Shown piece by piece: positions 54,912 through 64,000 of a stretch of DNA of 64,000 nt. The stretch is from Hyunsoonleella flava (lineage in GTDB: Bacteria; Bacteroidota; Bacteroidia; Flavobacteriales; Flavobacteriaceae). The position numbers were made by a program, and so were the translations under genes. The notes under the pieces were generated by a model. The model saw only the letters and a program-made list of their open reading frames with translations. It was not told where the DNA came from and did not search any database. The first letter of the stretch is position 1. Every line of letters begins with the position of its first letter. The stretch lies in the NCBI RefSeq assembly GCF_004310325.1, contig NZ_SIRT01000013.1:1-64000 (forward strand), written 5' to 3'.

Positions 54912-54940
54912 AAAGATACATTTATATTTTAGTCCACCAA
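54911..54940 (-). promoter_or_regulatory. Promoter of the ABC/GntR operon
   Basis: Minus strand: TTG (54940-54938), a 19-nt spacer, and TATCTTTG (54918-54911). This is a full match to the Bacteroidota consensus; the start codon of the ATPase gene is 34 nt further on. Confidence 0.65.
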
Positions 54941-54977
54941 GTGGAATTTTAAAATTTCGATAAATAATCTGGACAAT

Positions 54978-56282
54978 CTACTTCTTCCGCATATAAACAC
55001 TTATCGGCACACCCGTAAACCCAAAGTTCTCGCGAAGTTTATTTTCTAAAAACCGTTTGTAAGGATCTTTTACATATTGTGGTAAGTTGCAAAAAAATGC
55101 AAATTGTGGTTGTGGTGTGGGCAACTGCATGATATATTTAATCTTAACGAATTTGCCTTTATATGCTGGTGGTGGATAGTGGTCTATTATTGGTAATAAT
55201 ACTTCATTAAGTTGACTGGTCTTAATCTTTTTAGAACGGTTTTTATAGACCTCAACTGCAGTTTCAATCGCCTTATAAATTCGCTGTTTTGTCAATGCTG
55301 AAATAAATACAATTGGTACATCAGTAAAAGGCTCCATCTGTTTTCTTATTGCCTTTTCATAGTCTTTCATCGATTTATGATCCTTCTCTACCAAATCCCA
55401 TTTGTTAACTAAAACTACAATACCTTTATGGTTACGTTCTGCAAGCCAAAATATATTTTGAACCTGTCCATCAAATCCTCTATTAGCGTCTAAAACCAAA
55501 AGACATACATCGGCATGCTCAATAGCTCTAACGCTTCGCATTACAGAGTAAAACTCTAAATCTTCTTTTACCTTTGATTTTCGTCTAATTCCCGCAGTAT
55601 CTACCAAATTAAATTCAAAACCAAAGCGGTTATATTTAGTATCTATAGCATCTCGTGTTGTACCTGCAATGTCGGTTACAATATATCTATCTTCTCCAAT
55701 TAGAGCATTTATAAATGACGATTTCCCTGCATTTGGTCGACCAACCACAGCAAAACGTGGTAAGTCTTCTTCAATTACTTCTTCTTTTTCTGGTAGTGCT
55801 TCAACTAGCGCATCTAGTAAGTCTCCTGTACCACTTCCGTTAATACTGGCTACGGTGTAGTAATCTCCTAATCCTAATGCATAAAACTCTACAGCATCTT
55901 CGGCACGTTTTCCGTTATCAACCTTGTTCACCACCAAAAAAACTGGTTTTGTAACTTTACGAAGTAATCGCGCTACATCTTCGTCCATCCCTGTAACACC
56001 AGTTTCTACATCCACCATGAAAATTATGGCATCTGCTTCATCAATAGCAAGCTCCACTTGTTTATCAATTTCGGCTTCAAAAACATCATCACTTCCTTTA
56101 ACATAACCACCGGTATCAATTAGGGAAAACTCTCTTCCATTCCAATCGGTTTTCCCATAATGCCTGTCCCTAGTCACACCACTAACTGCATCAACAATAG
56201 CTTCTCGTTTTTGTATCAAACGATTAAAAAACGTTGACTTTCCAACATTTGGTCTTCCTACTATAGCAACTATATTTCCCAT
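54978..56282 (-). CDS. der: Ribosome-biogenesis GTPase Der (EngA)
   Basis: The 434-aa protein has two consecutive GTPase domains: the first with GRPNVGKST (about 9-17), DTGG and NKVD, the second with GRPNAGKSS (about 181-189), DTAG and NKWD. A C-terminal KH-like domain follows (about 350-434). It helps assemble the 50S ribosomal subunit. Length and domain order are typical. A TAnnTTTGCACCC promoter box lies directly upstream. Confidence 0.97.
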   Translation of the reverse strand: MGNIVAIVGRPNVGKSTFFNRLIQKREAIVDAVSGVTRDRHYGKTDWNGREFSLIDTGGYVKGSDDVFEAEIDKQVELAIDEADAIIFMVDVETGVTGMDEDVARLLRKVTKPVFLVVNKVDNGKRAEDAVEFYALGLGDYYTVASINGSGTGDLLDALVEALPEKEEVIEEDLPRFAVVGRPNAGKSSFINALIGEDRYIVTDIAGTTRDAIDTKYNRFGFEFNLVDTAGIRRKSKVKEDLEFYSVMRSVRAIEHADVCLLVLDANRGFDGQVQNIFWLAERNHKGIVVLVNKWDLVEKDHKSMKDYEKAIRKQMEPFTDVPIVFISALTKQRIYKAIETAVEVYKNRSKKIKTSQLNEVLLPIIDHYPPPAYKGKFVKIKYIMQLPTPQPQFAFFCNLPQYVKDPYKRFLENKLRENFGFTGVPISVYMRKK

Positions 56283-56294
56283 GCTTCTTTAATT

Positions 56295-56307
56295 GGGTGC
56301 AAAGGTA
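56295..56307 (-). promoter_or_regulatory. der promoter -7 box with CACCC extension
   Basis: Minus strand TACCTTTG (56307-56300) followed by CACCC (56299-56295), 17 nt before the der ATG. Same box and extension as at lysS and at the two left-edge promoters. No clear -33 TTG. Confidence 0.45.
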
Positions 56308-56358
56308 CTATATAAAATTGAAGAAAAAACAGTAATTTAACGAAGCAAACTAAACATT

Positions 56359-56862
56359 ATGCCAACTACTAACGACATTGTTTTAAGGCCGCGCTTTAAA
56401 ATTGAATTGAATGAAAACAACGAAACGGTTTTAAAGCGGTTTGAAGATTTAAAAGCATCTCAAACCGACTTTACCATCACTAGAATTGATAATCATGTTT
56501 TTATAAAATACCCGAAGAAAGACCAGCATTTTTGGTCGCCCCAACTACATTTGGAGATTGACGAGGTTGACCAAAGTTCTAGTTTATTACATGGTTTATA
56601 TGGCCCAAACCCGACAGTGTGGACCATGTTTATGTTTTTGCATTTTGTAGTAGCATCGCTTTTTATAGCTATTGGGATTTGGGCGTATACCAACTGGAGT
56701 TTAAAATCTGACTTTATGATACAAGTAAGCCTTATGGTACTTATGGTGATTATTTGGTTTGTTCTATACTTCGCTGGCAGAATAGGTAGAGACTCTAGTA
56801 AAAAAGAAATGATACAGCTTAGGGATGTAATGGACAATGTATTACAACAAAAAAAGCCTTAA
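56359..56862 (+). CDS. Two-helix membrane protein of unknown function
   Basis: The 167-aa protein has a soluble N-terminal half (about 1-85, with FLRPR-like VLRPRFKIEL, DNHVFIKYPKKDQHFWSPQLHLEI and LHGLYGPNPTVWTMF) and two transmembrane helices (about 90-112 and 118-136). Similar proteins sit near der/era in Flavobacteria. Function unknown. It stands between two genes on the other strand and must have its own promoter. Confidence 0.75.
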   Translation: MPTTNDIVLRPRFKIELNENNETVLKRFEDLKASQTDFTITRIDNHVFIKYPKKDQHFWSPQLHLEIDEVDQSSSLLHGLYGPNPTVWTMFMFLHFVVASLFIAIGIWAYTNWSLKSDFMIQVSLMVLMVIIWFVLYFAGRIGRDSSKKEMIQLRDVMDNVLQQKKP

Positions 56863-57008
56863 TTGAGGGGGATCAACCAAAGCTTTAAAAACTAACTAAC
56901 CCAAACTAACTTTTTGAGACTTACAAATATTAATTTTTTAGGTTAACTAAAGGTTACCTAATCAAAAAGTAATTATTATAGTTTAAATTTAAAGCGTTAG
57001 ATGCACCA

Positions 57009-57896
57009 TTACTTATTATTATTATAACCGAAACGCTTCAACTGGTTTTGATTACTACGCCAATTTTTATTCACTTTCACATACAATTCCAAGTGAATTT
57101 GCTTGCCAAAAAACACTTCTAAATCCTTTCTTGCCTCTACGCCTACACGCTTTAGCGCACTTCCTTTATGCCCTATAATGATACCTTTTTGGGTTTCACG
57201 TTCAACCATGATAACAGATCGTATTCTAATTATAGTTTCTTCTTCAAAAAATTCTTCGGTTTCTATTTCAACAGCATAAGGAATTTCCTTTTTATAATGA
57301 AGCAGTATTTTTTCTCTAATTTTTTCATTAATAAAGAAACGTTCTGGCTTATCTGTGAGCTGGTCTTTTGGATAAAATGGAGGAGATTCCGGTAGTAAAT
57401 CTAGAATACGGTTAAACACTTCTTTTACGTTGAAACCTTGCAATGCTGAAATAGGAAAAATTTCTGCATTTGGCACCTTTTCTGCCCAAAGCTGCACCTG
57501 ATTTTCTAATTGTTCTTGATTAGAAGTATCAATTTTATTTAGCAAAAGAAGTACTGGTATTTTTGCATTGGTTATTTTTTTAAAGAAGGCTTCATCCTTG
57601 AGATTTTGTTCTCCAATTTCGACCATATAAATTAAAACATCGGCATCTTCAAAGGCAGATTTCACAAAATCCATCATAGAGGCCTGTAACTCATAAGCTG
57701 GTTTAATTATTCCTGGAGTATCACTTAACACTACTTGAAAATCATCACCATTAACTATCCCTAAAATTCTATGGCGTGTGGTTTGCGCTTTTGAAGTAAT
57801 AATCGAAAGTTTTTCGCCAACAAACGCATTCATCAATGTGGATTTACCCACATTTGGGTTACCAATAATGTTTACAAAACCTGCTTTGTGCGTCAT
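57009..57896 (-). CDS. era: GTPase Era
   Basis: The 295-aa protein has an N-terminal GTPase domain with GNPNVGKST (about 12-20), DTPGI, and NKID, and a C-terminal KH domain (about 205-290) with the GHKGSALKRVGVEARKDLE signature that binds the 3' end of 16S rRNA. It takes part in 30S subunit maturation. Length is normal. The upstream FKBP gene ends at its own terminator, so era has a separate transcript. Confidence 0.97.
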   Translation of the reverse strand: MTHKAGFVNIIGNPNVGKSTLMNAFVGEKLSIITSKAQTTRHRILGIVNGDDFQVVLSDTPGIIKPAYELQASMMDFVKSAFEDADVLIYMVEIGEQNLKDEAFFKKITNAKIPVLLLLNKIDTSNQEQLENQVQLWAEKVPNAEIFPISALQGFNVKEVFNRILDLLPESPPFYPKDQLTDKPERFFINEKIREKILLHYKKEIPYAVEIETEEFFEEETIIRIRSVIMVERETQKGIIIGHKGSALKRVGVEARKDLEVFFGKQIHLELYVKVNKNWRSNQNQLKRFGYNNNK

Positions 57897-57925
57897 ATTT
57901 TAAACGTATTTAATTCAATATAAAC

Positions 57926-57960
57926 AAAAAAAACAGGAAGCATATAGCCTCCTGTTTTTT
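57926..57960 (-). terminator. Terminator after the FKBP gene
   Basis: On the minus strand an A-run is followed by ACAGGAGGC and GCTTCCTGT around a TATAT loop (one A-C mismatch), then a T-run. It separates the FKBP gene from era. Confidence 0.8.
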
Positions 57961-57985
57961 ATTTATTAAAAATTTAGAAAAAATT

Positions 57986-58741
57986 TTATTTGTTTAAGAT
58001 CTCTAATAATTCCACTTCAAAAATTAACATTGAAAAAGGCTTAATCTCCCCACCTGGTCTTGGGTTAGCACCATAAGCTAATTCCTGCGGAATAAAAAAC
58101 TTATATTTTGCACCTTCACTCATTAACTGTAGCCCTTCTGTCCATCCAGGAATCACTTGTGTAATACCAAATTCTGTTGGCTCTCCTCTATCAACAGAAC
58201 TATCGAACACAGTACCGTCAATTAAAGTACCATGGTAATGTACTTTAACTCTGTCTGCAGTGGTTGGTTTATCTCCATCACCTTCTTTCAGTACAATATA
58301 CTGTAATCCACTATCGGTTGTCATTACACCTTCATTAGCAACGTTTTCTTTTAAGAATTTCTCACCTTCTTCCTTATTAGCAGCAAACTTTACTTCTAAC
58401 TCTTTCTTTCTTTTTTCCTCTTTTTTTGCATTCATCGCCTGTTGCTTTGCCATTATTGCAGTCCTATTTTTCTGCATATAACTTTGTATAATCGATTGGC
58501 GAGTTTCATCATCCAAATAAACCTCTGCAGAATCAAGAATTTGCATATATCCTGCTAAGAATTTATCGTTATCTATTTCGATAAAGTTAGCATTAACCAT
58601 TTCTCCTATTTGAAGTCCAGCAGCATAACTTACTGAATCTTTCTCAGTTTTTAAATCGGCTTTAGTTATTTTACCTGGTTTACTCTGACACGAAGCAATA
58701 CTTACAACAATTGCTAAAATTGATAATTTAATTAATCTCAT
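57986..58741 (-). CDS. FKBP-type peptidyl-prolyl isomerase lipoprotein
   Basis: The 251-aa protein has a lipobox ending ASC (about 18), an FKBP_N dimerisation region (about 30-130: VSYAAGLQIGEMVN...FLAGYMQIL) rich in Gln/Lys, and a C-terminal FKBP domain (about 150-250: DRVKVHYHGTLIDGTVFDSSVDRGEPTEFGITQVIPGWTEGLQLM, then LAYG and LIFEVELLEI). It isomerises proline bonds in envelope proteins. Length and layout match the Mip/FkpA type. Confidence 0.94.
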   Translation of the reverse strand: MRLIKLSILAIVVSIASCQSKPGKITKADLKTEKDSVSYAAGLQIGEMVNANFIEIDNDKFLAGYMQILDSAEVYLDDETRQSIIQSYMQKNRTAIMAKQQAMNAKKEEKRKKELEVKFAANKEEGEKFLKENVANEGVMTTDSGLQYIVLKEGDGDKPTTADRVKVHYHGTLIDGTVFDSSVDRGEPTEFGITQVIPGWTEGLQLMSEGAKYKFFIPQELAYGANPRPGGEIKPFSMLIFEVELLEILNK

Positions 58742-58767
58742 AGTCTATTCTTGTTTTTAATTGTCGC

Positions 58768-58775
58768 CAAATGTA
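58768..58775 (-). promoter_or_regulatory. -7 box of the FKBP gene
   Basis: TACATTTG on the minus strand, 26 nt before the ATG; a T-rich stretch but no TTG at -33. Confidence 0.35.
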
Positions 58776-58844
58776 ACGAAATTAAGAACAGAAAAAAAAC
58801 GTATTAACGTTCTATTTTGAAGATATTTGTTAGTAGAAAAGCAT

Positions 58845-61694
58845 CTATTCAGGTTTATATTGGGCGTCTGTTGTTAAAAGGAATTTATCCAACTCAAAAC
58901 CATCTTCGCGCATTGAAAACATTATAATATGCTCACCTGCTTCTTTGATGTCAAGATAATTGGTATTTGGTGTGCCACAGTGATTCTCTGGTACACGTTG
59001 AGCGGAGGACCAAGTCCAATTATGCTTTCCCTTACATAATTGAATTCTTTGTCCGCTTTCTGGCCAGTGTCCATCTAATCCAACATGAATTCCGTTATCT
59101 TCTGCCCCACTAGAAAACGCTTTTACCCAAACATAATATTTTCCAGGAGTTTTAATGCTGACTTTATAGGCTACAACTCCTCCGGCTCCAGGTATAGGAT
59201 AAAAATTTTCGCCTCTAACCAGTTTATCTTTATGAACTACTCTTGTATCCGGCAAGGCTTCAATGTAAGCTTCCCCACTAGCATTTGCAGTATGGTCATC
59301 AATATTGAGCAATGGTGCATGTTCATTTGCTTTTCTAACGTACCATTTTCTTGGACTATTATTATTTGTGTTGAAATGAAAGTCTTCCGCTTCTACCTCA
59401 ATATTGTTTTCATGTGCTTCAAATGCAGTAGCGTTTTGTAAATCCTCATGTTTCAGAATGTCAGATTCAAAAAATGATAGCGCATTCCATCTACCTCTAG
59501 ACCATGCGGTTCCTCCTTTTTCTGGAAGTCTACCGTTTGAATGCGCATTGGATGTTATGGTAATTACATCTCCTGTTTTAAGATACAGTGTTCCAAAATT
59601 GAGTTCTACCCTTTTGAATGATTCACTAACCTGAGGATTTGTGACGGTTTTTGCCAATGTTTTATTGATACTAATGGTATAGCTTGATTCTCCATCTTGT
59701 TCTGCCATCGCATTTAGCAGTAACTTATACATGCCCGTTTCACCATTAAATGTGGTTTTTGCACTAGCAAATCCTTTTCTTTGTTCTTCTTTGGAAGCAT
59801 TTATCGCTAAAGCTTTATTTCTTTTGTCCTTATAATAACTAACATCCCCTTCAATGATTTGAAAATCCGATAGAGCGTTTAAAACTACAGATGCTTCTGA
59901 GACCTCATTAATTCTAGTTTCTTTTGATTTGTTTGTAACCAAGGCTACCCAATCCCCCGTTTTTTCTGGTGGCATACCTAATGAAACTAGCTTGCCAGCT
60001 GTAACAGATTTCACTTTACCTTTCTTTAAATCCCCTCCTAATCTTGGGTTGTACCATCGCACATTAAATTTACCCGAAACTCCTGTTAGATTCAATTTTA
60101 ATGGTTCCGCATTAGGTTGGTAAATGGCATAAACCTCTCCTTTTTTAGCGAGAATATAATCTGATTTGTTTTCTGTTAAATCATCTGCAGCCACCATATC
60201 CTCGTATGGCAAATAAGTTTTAAAAAAATCTAACGCATGTCTTGTTTGATTCCAGAGGATGTCTCTAGAACGCCAATCTTCACATTTTAAATCATTATGA
60301 TCATATTTATAACCAAAATACCACTCTACACCAGCGCCACCAGCCATTAGGTTACCCCAAAGCACATTAGACCTCATACTATCATGATTAGGGTCATCGG
60401 CATCAGGTTTTGATCCAGTATGTGCTGGCCCAATTTCATCTAAAAACGCCACCCATGGTTTATTAAAATCTTTGGACTTTTTAATCCATTTTTTGGTCGT
60501 ATAATTTACATCTTCGGGCTTTTGTATTTGCATCGAAATACCGTCTATGTATTGATCTCCCAACAACGGATTTAAAATATGATCTTGTGCATAAGCCACT
60601 GCATGCGTATGTATTACTACCAAATTTTTATAAGGATCGTTAGTTTTAATGTAGCGCGCCATTGCCTTTCTATCAGCATCGTTTTGTGCTTTTGGCGACC
60701 AGGTTTGATAACCATTTTCTTCACCTAAATTCCAAATCACGCCTAAGTGATGAGAAAACCTTGCAATCATTTCTCTATAATAAAGCTTACGTTGTGTTTT
60801 TAACTCACCAATATCTAGCAGCAGTTCATTTTCTGTTTCTTGGGTAATAATGTGCAACACTATTCCCAAATCATCCATGTGATCAAAAACCTTTTCCCAT
60901 TGATCCAATTTGCTGCAATCAAAACGATAGCGCTCATTCATATCCGTCCAAGGCCAAACGTCGTCACCATCACCTTGAACATTCATTGTTAAAAAATATA
61001 CAGAATTCATACCCTTAGAAGCCAGATAATTTAGAGCCCCAATAATCGATTTTCCTTTACCGTTTTGCCATGTTGGGTCGCCAGTATTCCAATCCTTAGT
61101 ATGCGCTTCATATTTATGAGACGCTGGTGTTTGGTCAAACTCATGGTATGCTAAAAAATTCTCTGGACTACCAGCACCTCCCTTTAAAAAAGGGGCTTTG
61201 GTATCAGCATGTGCAGCGTAAGTTGTGCCATCATAAATTAATCTACCTTTTTGCCTAAATATTGATGTCTCTCCTGTTGATTCTTCAATGCTAAAACTAC
61301 CTTTCATACCATGAAAACCAACAGCTTCACCTTCGTAAATATCGTCACTTAATGCTATATTTTTTCCGTATCTAAAAAACACTTCGTATTCCCATTCTCC
61401 AATAGCATCAGGCACAAATCTTACTTTCCAGATTTTTCCAGATGAAGCGCTGGTTTCAGCAGCATTACCATCGGCAGCAAAAAACCCTGGAACTGTAAAT
61501 ATTCTTCCGTTATTTTTAAAAATAACATTCAACCGATAATTCAAAAAGGGATTATCCGCATCATACTCATGCAGTTCTTCACCTTCAAAACTAAGCGTTA
61601 CTTTATGCCACTGCTTTAATTCGCCTTCAACGGTAACATTTTGGGCAAATACACTAAGACAGAATAGAAAGAAAAAAACGGAATAATACTTCAT
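58845..61694 (-). CDS. DUF5060/DUF4038-type glycosidase-like protein with carbohydrate-binding end
   Basis: Started at ATG 61694, the 949-aa protein has a signal peptide (cleavage near VFAQ, about 18), an N-terminal DUF5060 beta-domain (about 20-150), a (beta/alpha)8-like catalytic region (about 210-480), a collagenase-type putative binding domain (about 490-610: AKKGEVYAIYQPNAEPLKLNLTG), and a C-terminal beta-domain (about 770-945) with DNGIHVGLDGHW resembling those on GH115-type enzymes. Candidate catalytic acids are E325 in WNLGEEN and E420 in FLDEIG, positioned as in clan-A glycosidases. The substrate is unknown. Confidence 0.82.
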   Translation of the reverse strand: MKYYSVFFFLFCLSVFAQNVTVEGELKQWHKVTLSFEGEELHEYDADNPFLNYRLNVIFKNNGRIFTVPGFFAADGNAAETSASSGKIWKVRFVPDAIGEWEYEVFFRYGKNIALSDDIYEGEAVGFHGMKGSFSIEESTGETSIFRQKGRLIYDGTTYAAHADTKAPFLKGGAGSPENFLAYHEFDQTPASHKYEAHTKDWNTGDPTWQNGKGKSIIGALNYLASKGMNSVYFLTMNVQGDGDDVWPWTDMNERYRFDCSKLDQWEKVFDHMDDLGIVLHIITQETENELLLDIGELKTQRKLYYREMIARFSHHLGVIWNLGEENGYQTWSPKAQNDADRKAMARYIKTNDPYKNLVVIHTHAVAYAQDHILNPLLGDQYIDGISMQIQKPEDVNYTTKKWIKKSKDFNKPWVAFLDEIGPAHTGSKPDADDPNHDSMRSNVLWGNLMAGGAGVEWYFGYKYDHNDLKCEDWRSRDILWNQTRHALDFFKTYLPYEDMVAADDLTENKSDYILAKKGEVYAIYQPNAEPLKLNLTGVSGKFNVRWYNPRLGGDLKKGKVKSVTAGKLVSLGMPPEKTGDWVALVTNKSKETRINEVSEASVVLNALSDFQIIEGDVSYYKDKRNKALAINASKEEQRKGFASAKTTFNGETGMYKLLLNAMAEQDGESSYTISINKTLAKTVTNPQVSESFKRVELNFGTLYLKTGDVITITSNAHSNGRLPEKGGTAWSRGRWNALSFFESDILKHEDLQNATAFEAHENNIEVEAEDFHFNTNNNSPRKWYVRKANEHAPLLNIDDHTANASGEAYIEALPDTRVVHKDKLVRGENFYPIPGAGGVVAYKVSIKTPGKYYVWVKAFSSGAEDNGIHVGLDGHWPESGQRIQLCKGKHNWTWSSAQRVPENHCGTPNTNYLDIKEAGEHIIMFSMREDGFELDKFLLTTDAQYKPE

Positions 61695-61867
61695 TTTAAA
61701 TAATTTTACTTTGAATGGTTTAAATAGTTGGTTTAGAATTTTGTCCAAATTAAAAAACAATTCATAAAAAAATGACATCAATATAGTTTTTATCATGAAT
61801 AATCATTTTCTTAATTCTAGCTTTAAACAATTCACTACATTTAAGCTTGTATATTTTAGGTTTTACA

Positions 61868-63172
61868 ATGGAGCATTTTAAAACATCCTTTCTTTATTTT
61901 TTTACAACTTTACTAATTTGCTTAAGCCCGCATATCAATGCGCAAACCGACCAATGGATTGATAAAAATGAAAGTGAAAATTACGTAGCTAGACATGAAT
62001 GCTCTTTTGTTCAGGCAGGTGACAGATTCATCATGTTTGGAGGACGAGAGCAAGCACAACGACTTGATGTTTATAATTTTGAAACAGACACATGGTCTCA
62101 AGGCGGCAATGCACCAAAAGAATTTAATCATTTTCAAGCCACATTTTACGAGGGGTTTATTTGGGTAATTGGCAGTTTTAAAACCAATACATTTCCCAAT
62201 GAGATTCCAGCAGACCACATTTGGCTTTATTTTCCACCTACAAAAATGTGGATTAAAGGTCCTGAAATACCAAAAGACAGACGTCGCGGTGGTGCTGGTT
62301 TAGCCTTATATAATGATAAATTTTATTTGGTTGGAGGCAATACCAAAGGACATAATGGCGGTTATGTAAATTGGTTTGATGTATATAATCCTAAAACCAA
62401 TAGTTGGACGGTTCTAGAAAATGCGCCACATGCCAGAGACCATTTTAGTTGTGTTGTGGCAGATAACAAAATTTATGCACTTGGTGGTCGACATTCAGGA
62501 GGAGAGGGTGGTGTATTTAAACCTTTAATTGCTCCTGTTGATGTTTATGATTTTAAAACAAATCGTTGGACTCATTTGAACTATCCCTTACCGACACCAA
62601 GGGCAGCACCAAGTGTGGCGCTCTTTAGTAATGAATTGTTTGTAATGGGTGGTGAAGGCGCTAAAAAAGGGCCAGCCTACAAATTAGTTGAAGCTTACAA
62701 TCTTAAAACCGAAGCGTGGTCTAGAAAAGCTGATATGCATTATCCAAGACATGGCACGCAAGCTATTGTTTCGGGAAATGGCATATATATCGCAGGAGGC
62801 TCTCCCAAAAGAGGCGGTGGCCGTCAACACAACATGGAAGTTTATAATAGTGATGCGCCTAAGGGAAGTAGTATTATCCCTAGCGAACTAAAACATTCTG
62901 AAACCGAATGTGTCCCTGTTGGTAAAGAAGCATCTATAAAAATTAAAAACAAAGGAGGCAATTCAGGGTGCTTTATCAACTCAATAATCATTGAAGGTGA
63001 ACACGCTGATACATTTCAACTTCTTGATGATTACAGTTTAAAACTGATTAAAAACAAACAAGACTTACAATTGAAAGTAAAGTATCTTGGCGATACAAAG
63101 AATGATACTGCCAAAATGGTAATAACTTATAATGGCAACTTAAAAACGAGTGTCTTATTAAAATCTAAATAA
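61868..63172 (+). CDS. Secreted kelch-repeat protein with C-terminal ASH-like domain
   Basis: Started at ATG 61868, the 434-aa protein has a signal peptide (cleavage near INAQ, about 25). At least five kelch repeats follow (GDRFIMFGGREQAQRLDVYNFETDTW, KFYLVGGN, KIYALGGRHSGG, ELFVMGGEGAKKG, GIYIAGGSPKRGGG), forming a propeller. The last 90 residues (about 345-434) form an ASH/'choice-of-anchor'-like beta-domain with a Cys pair. It is divergent from the DUF5060 gene and probably linked to carbohydrate use. A propeller of this kind may bind sugars; no active site can be named. Confidence 0.82.
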   Translation: MEHFKTSFLYFFTTLLICLSPHINAQTDQWIDKNESENYVARHECSFVQAGDRFIMFGGREQAQRLDVYNFETDTWSQGGNAPKEFNHFQATFYEGFIWVIGSFKTNTFPNEIPADHIWLYFPPTKMWIKGPEIPKDRRRGGAGLALYNDKFYLVGGNTKGHNGGYVNWFDVYNPKTNSWTVLENAPHARDHFSCVVADNKIYALGGRHSGGEGGVFKPLIAPVDVYDFKTNRWTHLNYPLPTPRAAPSVALFSNELFVMGGEGAKKGPAYKLVEAYNLKTEAWSRKADMHYPRHGTQAIVSGNGIYIAGGSPKRGGGRQHNMEVYNSDAPKGSSIIPSELKHSETECVPVGKEASIKIKNKGGNSGCFINSIIIEGEHADTFQLLDDYSLKLIKNKQDLQLKVKYLGDTKNDTAKMVITYNGNLKTSVLLKSK

Positions 63173-63177
63173 AAGTA

Positions 63178-64000
63178 CTAATTAATTTTTTCTAAGAGTA
63201 TCACCTCATAAGGAGTATTCAGTGTAACCTTACCGTCGACAACGTTTACTATTCTATTAGAATACGCATCGAATAATTCATCTTCATCAGAAAAAACAGC
63301 TGTAACGTCAATCGTTTTTTCGCCTTTAGGCAAAGCTAAAGCGATTAAAACTTCATCTTTAAAATCGTCTTTTACAAACGTCCTACCAAACACATAAGGC
63401 TCTTTAGATATCATTTTATGGATACCAGCTCCAACTGCTGGGTGGCTTGCTCTGAATCGACCTAACTTCTGCCAATGTTGTAGGATAGCTTTATTTTTTT
63501 CTAATTCGGTCCAGTTCATAAAAGAACGTAAAGTTGCATCTCCTTGCGTACCTTCAATAACAAGCGAACGTGCAGATTCATCACCATAATACACCTGTGA
63601 CGCTCCAGGGCATAATAACAACTTCGTTGCGGTTTCATAAGGTTTTTCTCGGGATGGATCAAAAGGCTGCCCATCGTCATGGGAACTTAAATAATTTAAA
63701 ACACTATAGCTTTTTAAATCTGTATTTAGAATATCTGAGTATTTCTTGAAGAATTCATCAATTGGCATTTGCGCTGCGTTCCATTTCGCTTCAAAATTGA
63801 TAAGCCCATCAAAAGCCTTATCAAAATAATTGACTTTTTTATCTCCAAAGTCAAACGCGGTTTTAGCAGAAATACCATAATTATACACTTCACCAACTAA
63901 ATAGAAGTCATTATCATCTAAAACTTTATCTGGATTATTCGTTTTAAATTCAGCAAAGGCTTTATCACAAACTTCCTTAAATTCTTGCCATACATAAGGC
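63178..64000 (-). CDS. Alpha-amylase-family protein, C-terminal part (continues beyond the window)
   Basis: The frame is open to the right edge; 273 residues are visible. They show the catalytic acid/base Glu in FYLVGEVYNYG, the transition-state stabiliser Asp in NYLSSHDDGQPF, and QVYYGDESARS, followed by the C-terminal beta-sandwich domain (LLEKIN end). The catalytic nucleophile Asp and the (beta/alpha)8 N-terminus lie beyond position 64000. It belongs to GH13 and acts on starch- or glycogen-like alpha-glucans. It converges with the kelch gene, 5 bp apart. Confidence 0.93.
   Translation of the reverse strand, partial: PYVWQEFKEVCDKAFAEFKTNNPDKVLDDNDFYLVGEVYNYGISAKTAFDFGDKKVNYFDKAFDGLINFEAKWNAAQMPIDEFFKKYSDILNTDLKSYSVLNYLSSHDDGQPFDPSREKPYETATKLLLCPGASQVYYGDESARSLVIEGTQGDATLRSFMNWTELEKNKAILQHWQKLGRFRASHPAVGAGIHKMISKEPYVFGRTFVKDDFKDEVLIALALPKGEKTIDVTAVFSDEDELFDAYSNRIVNVVDGKVTLNTPYEVILLEKIN

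Noticed and set aside
1-64000. Phage, insertion sequence, CRISPR array, or tRNA genes
   Set aside because: No transposase, integrase, long terminal inverted repeat, spaced direct repeat or tRNA-like clover pattern was seen on either strand.

Overview
The window looks like a piece of the core chromosome of a marine-type member of the Flavobacteriaceae (Bacteroidota). The DNA is AT-rich. Start codons lack Shine-Dalgarno sequences, and promoters follow the Bacteroidota pattern (TTG, about 19-20 nt, then TAnnTTTG). Many products belong to families typical of this phylum: putative porin, GSCFA, DUF4230, DUF4136, DUF5060, TPR histidine kinases, membrane-anchored LuxR regulators and MG2/TonB-plug fusions. 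I see no phage, insertion sequence, CRISPR array, tRNA or complete rRNA gene. Gene density is high and the only gene-free stretch over 300 bp is 1-540.

Layout. 1-540: two tandem strong-looking promoters firing off the left edge, plus a GC-rich structured intergenic element. 0.5-13.4 kb: porin, RNase HII (rnhB), a large lipoprotein, an OmpA-family protein, a TapB-like protein, a nucleoid-associated protein, an NTF2-like protein, polyphosphate kinase 2, and a frameshifted MG2/TonB-plug gene. 13.4-19.3 kb: lipB, an unlisted 52-aa PMP3-type membrane peptide, a membrane LuxR-type regulator, DUF1573 and thioredoxin-like proteins, and lysS. 19.4-25.9 kb: two overlapping paralogous alpha/beta hydrolases, a CPBP-like membrane protein without its glutamate pair, YiaA/B, and envelope proteins. 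25.9-30.9 kb: a tight operon (HEKIH mini-protein, ACC-deaminase-like enzyme, glucosaminidase-LysM, hemL), then DUF5522 and DUF4136. 31-35.8 kb: bestrophin, aromatic amino acid hydroxylase, enoyl-CoA hydratase, rhodanese, DUF4230. 36-41.6 kb: an 87-aa membrane protein with a histidine kinase and a NarL-type regulator, then a beta-propeller protein and a DUF6252-like lipoprotein.

41.7-48.9 kb: alaS-GSCFA, divergent from M23 peptidase-MerR, then LemA-TPM-TPM. 49-54.9 kb: a DsbD-N/TlpA thiol-redox pair and a four-gene ABC/GntR operon with a clear promoter and operator. 55-58.7 kb: der, era and an FKBP lipoprotein. 58.8-64 kb: the start of a carbohydrate-related region (DUF5060 glycosidase-like protein, kelch protein, C-terminal part of an alpha-amylase).

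The most interesting signals are regulatory. First, an extended promoter TAnnTTTGCACCC occurs at four places, at lysS, at der and twice at the left edge. Second, a 16-bp inverted motif TACGTnATTnTnCGTA lies upstream of both the NarL-type regulator and the lipoprotein/propeller pair. Third, there is a putative autoregulatory site in front of the ABC/GntR operon. I found no clear new defence or mobile system. The less explained protein-level items are the HEKIH mini-protein operon, the CPBP-like protein lacking its catalytic pair, and the frameshift in the MG2/plug gene.
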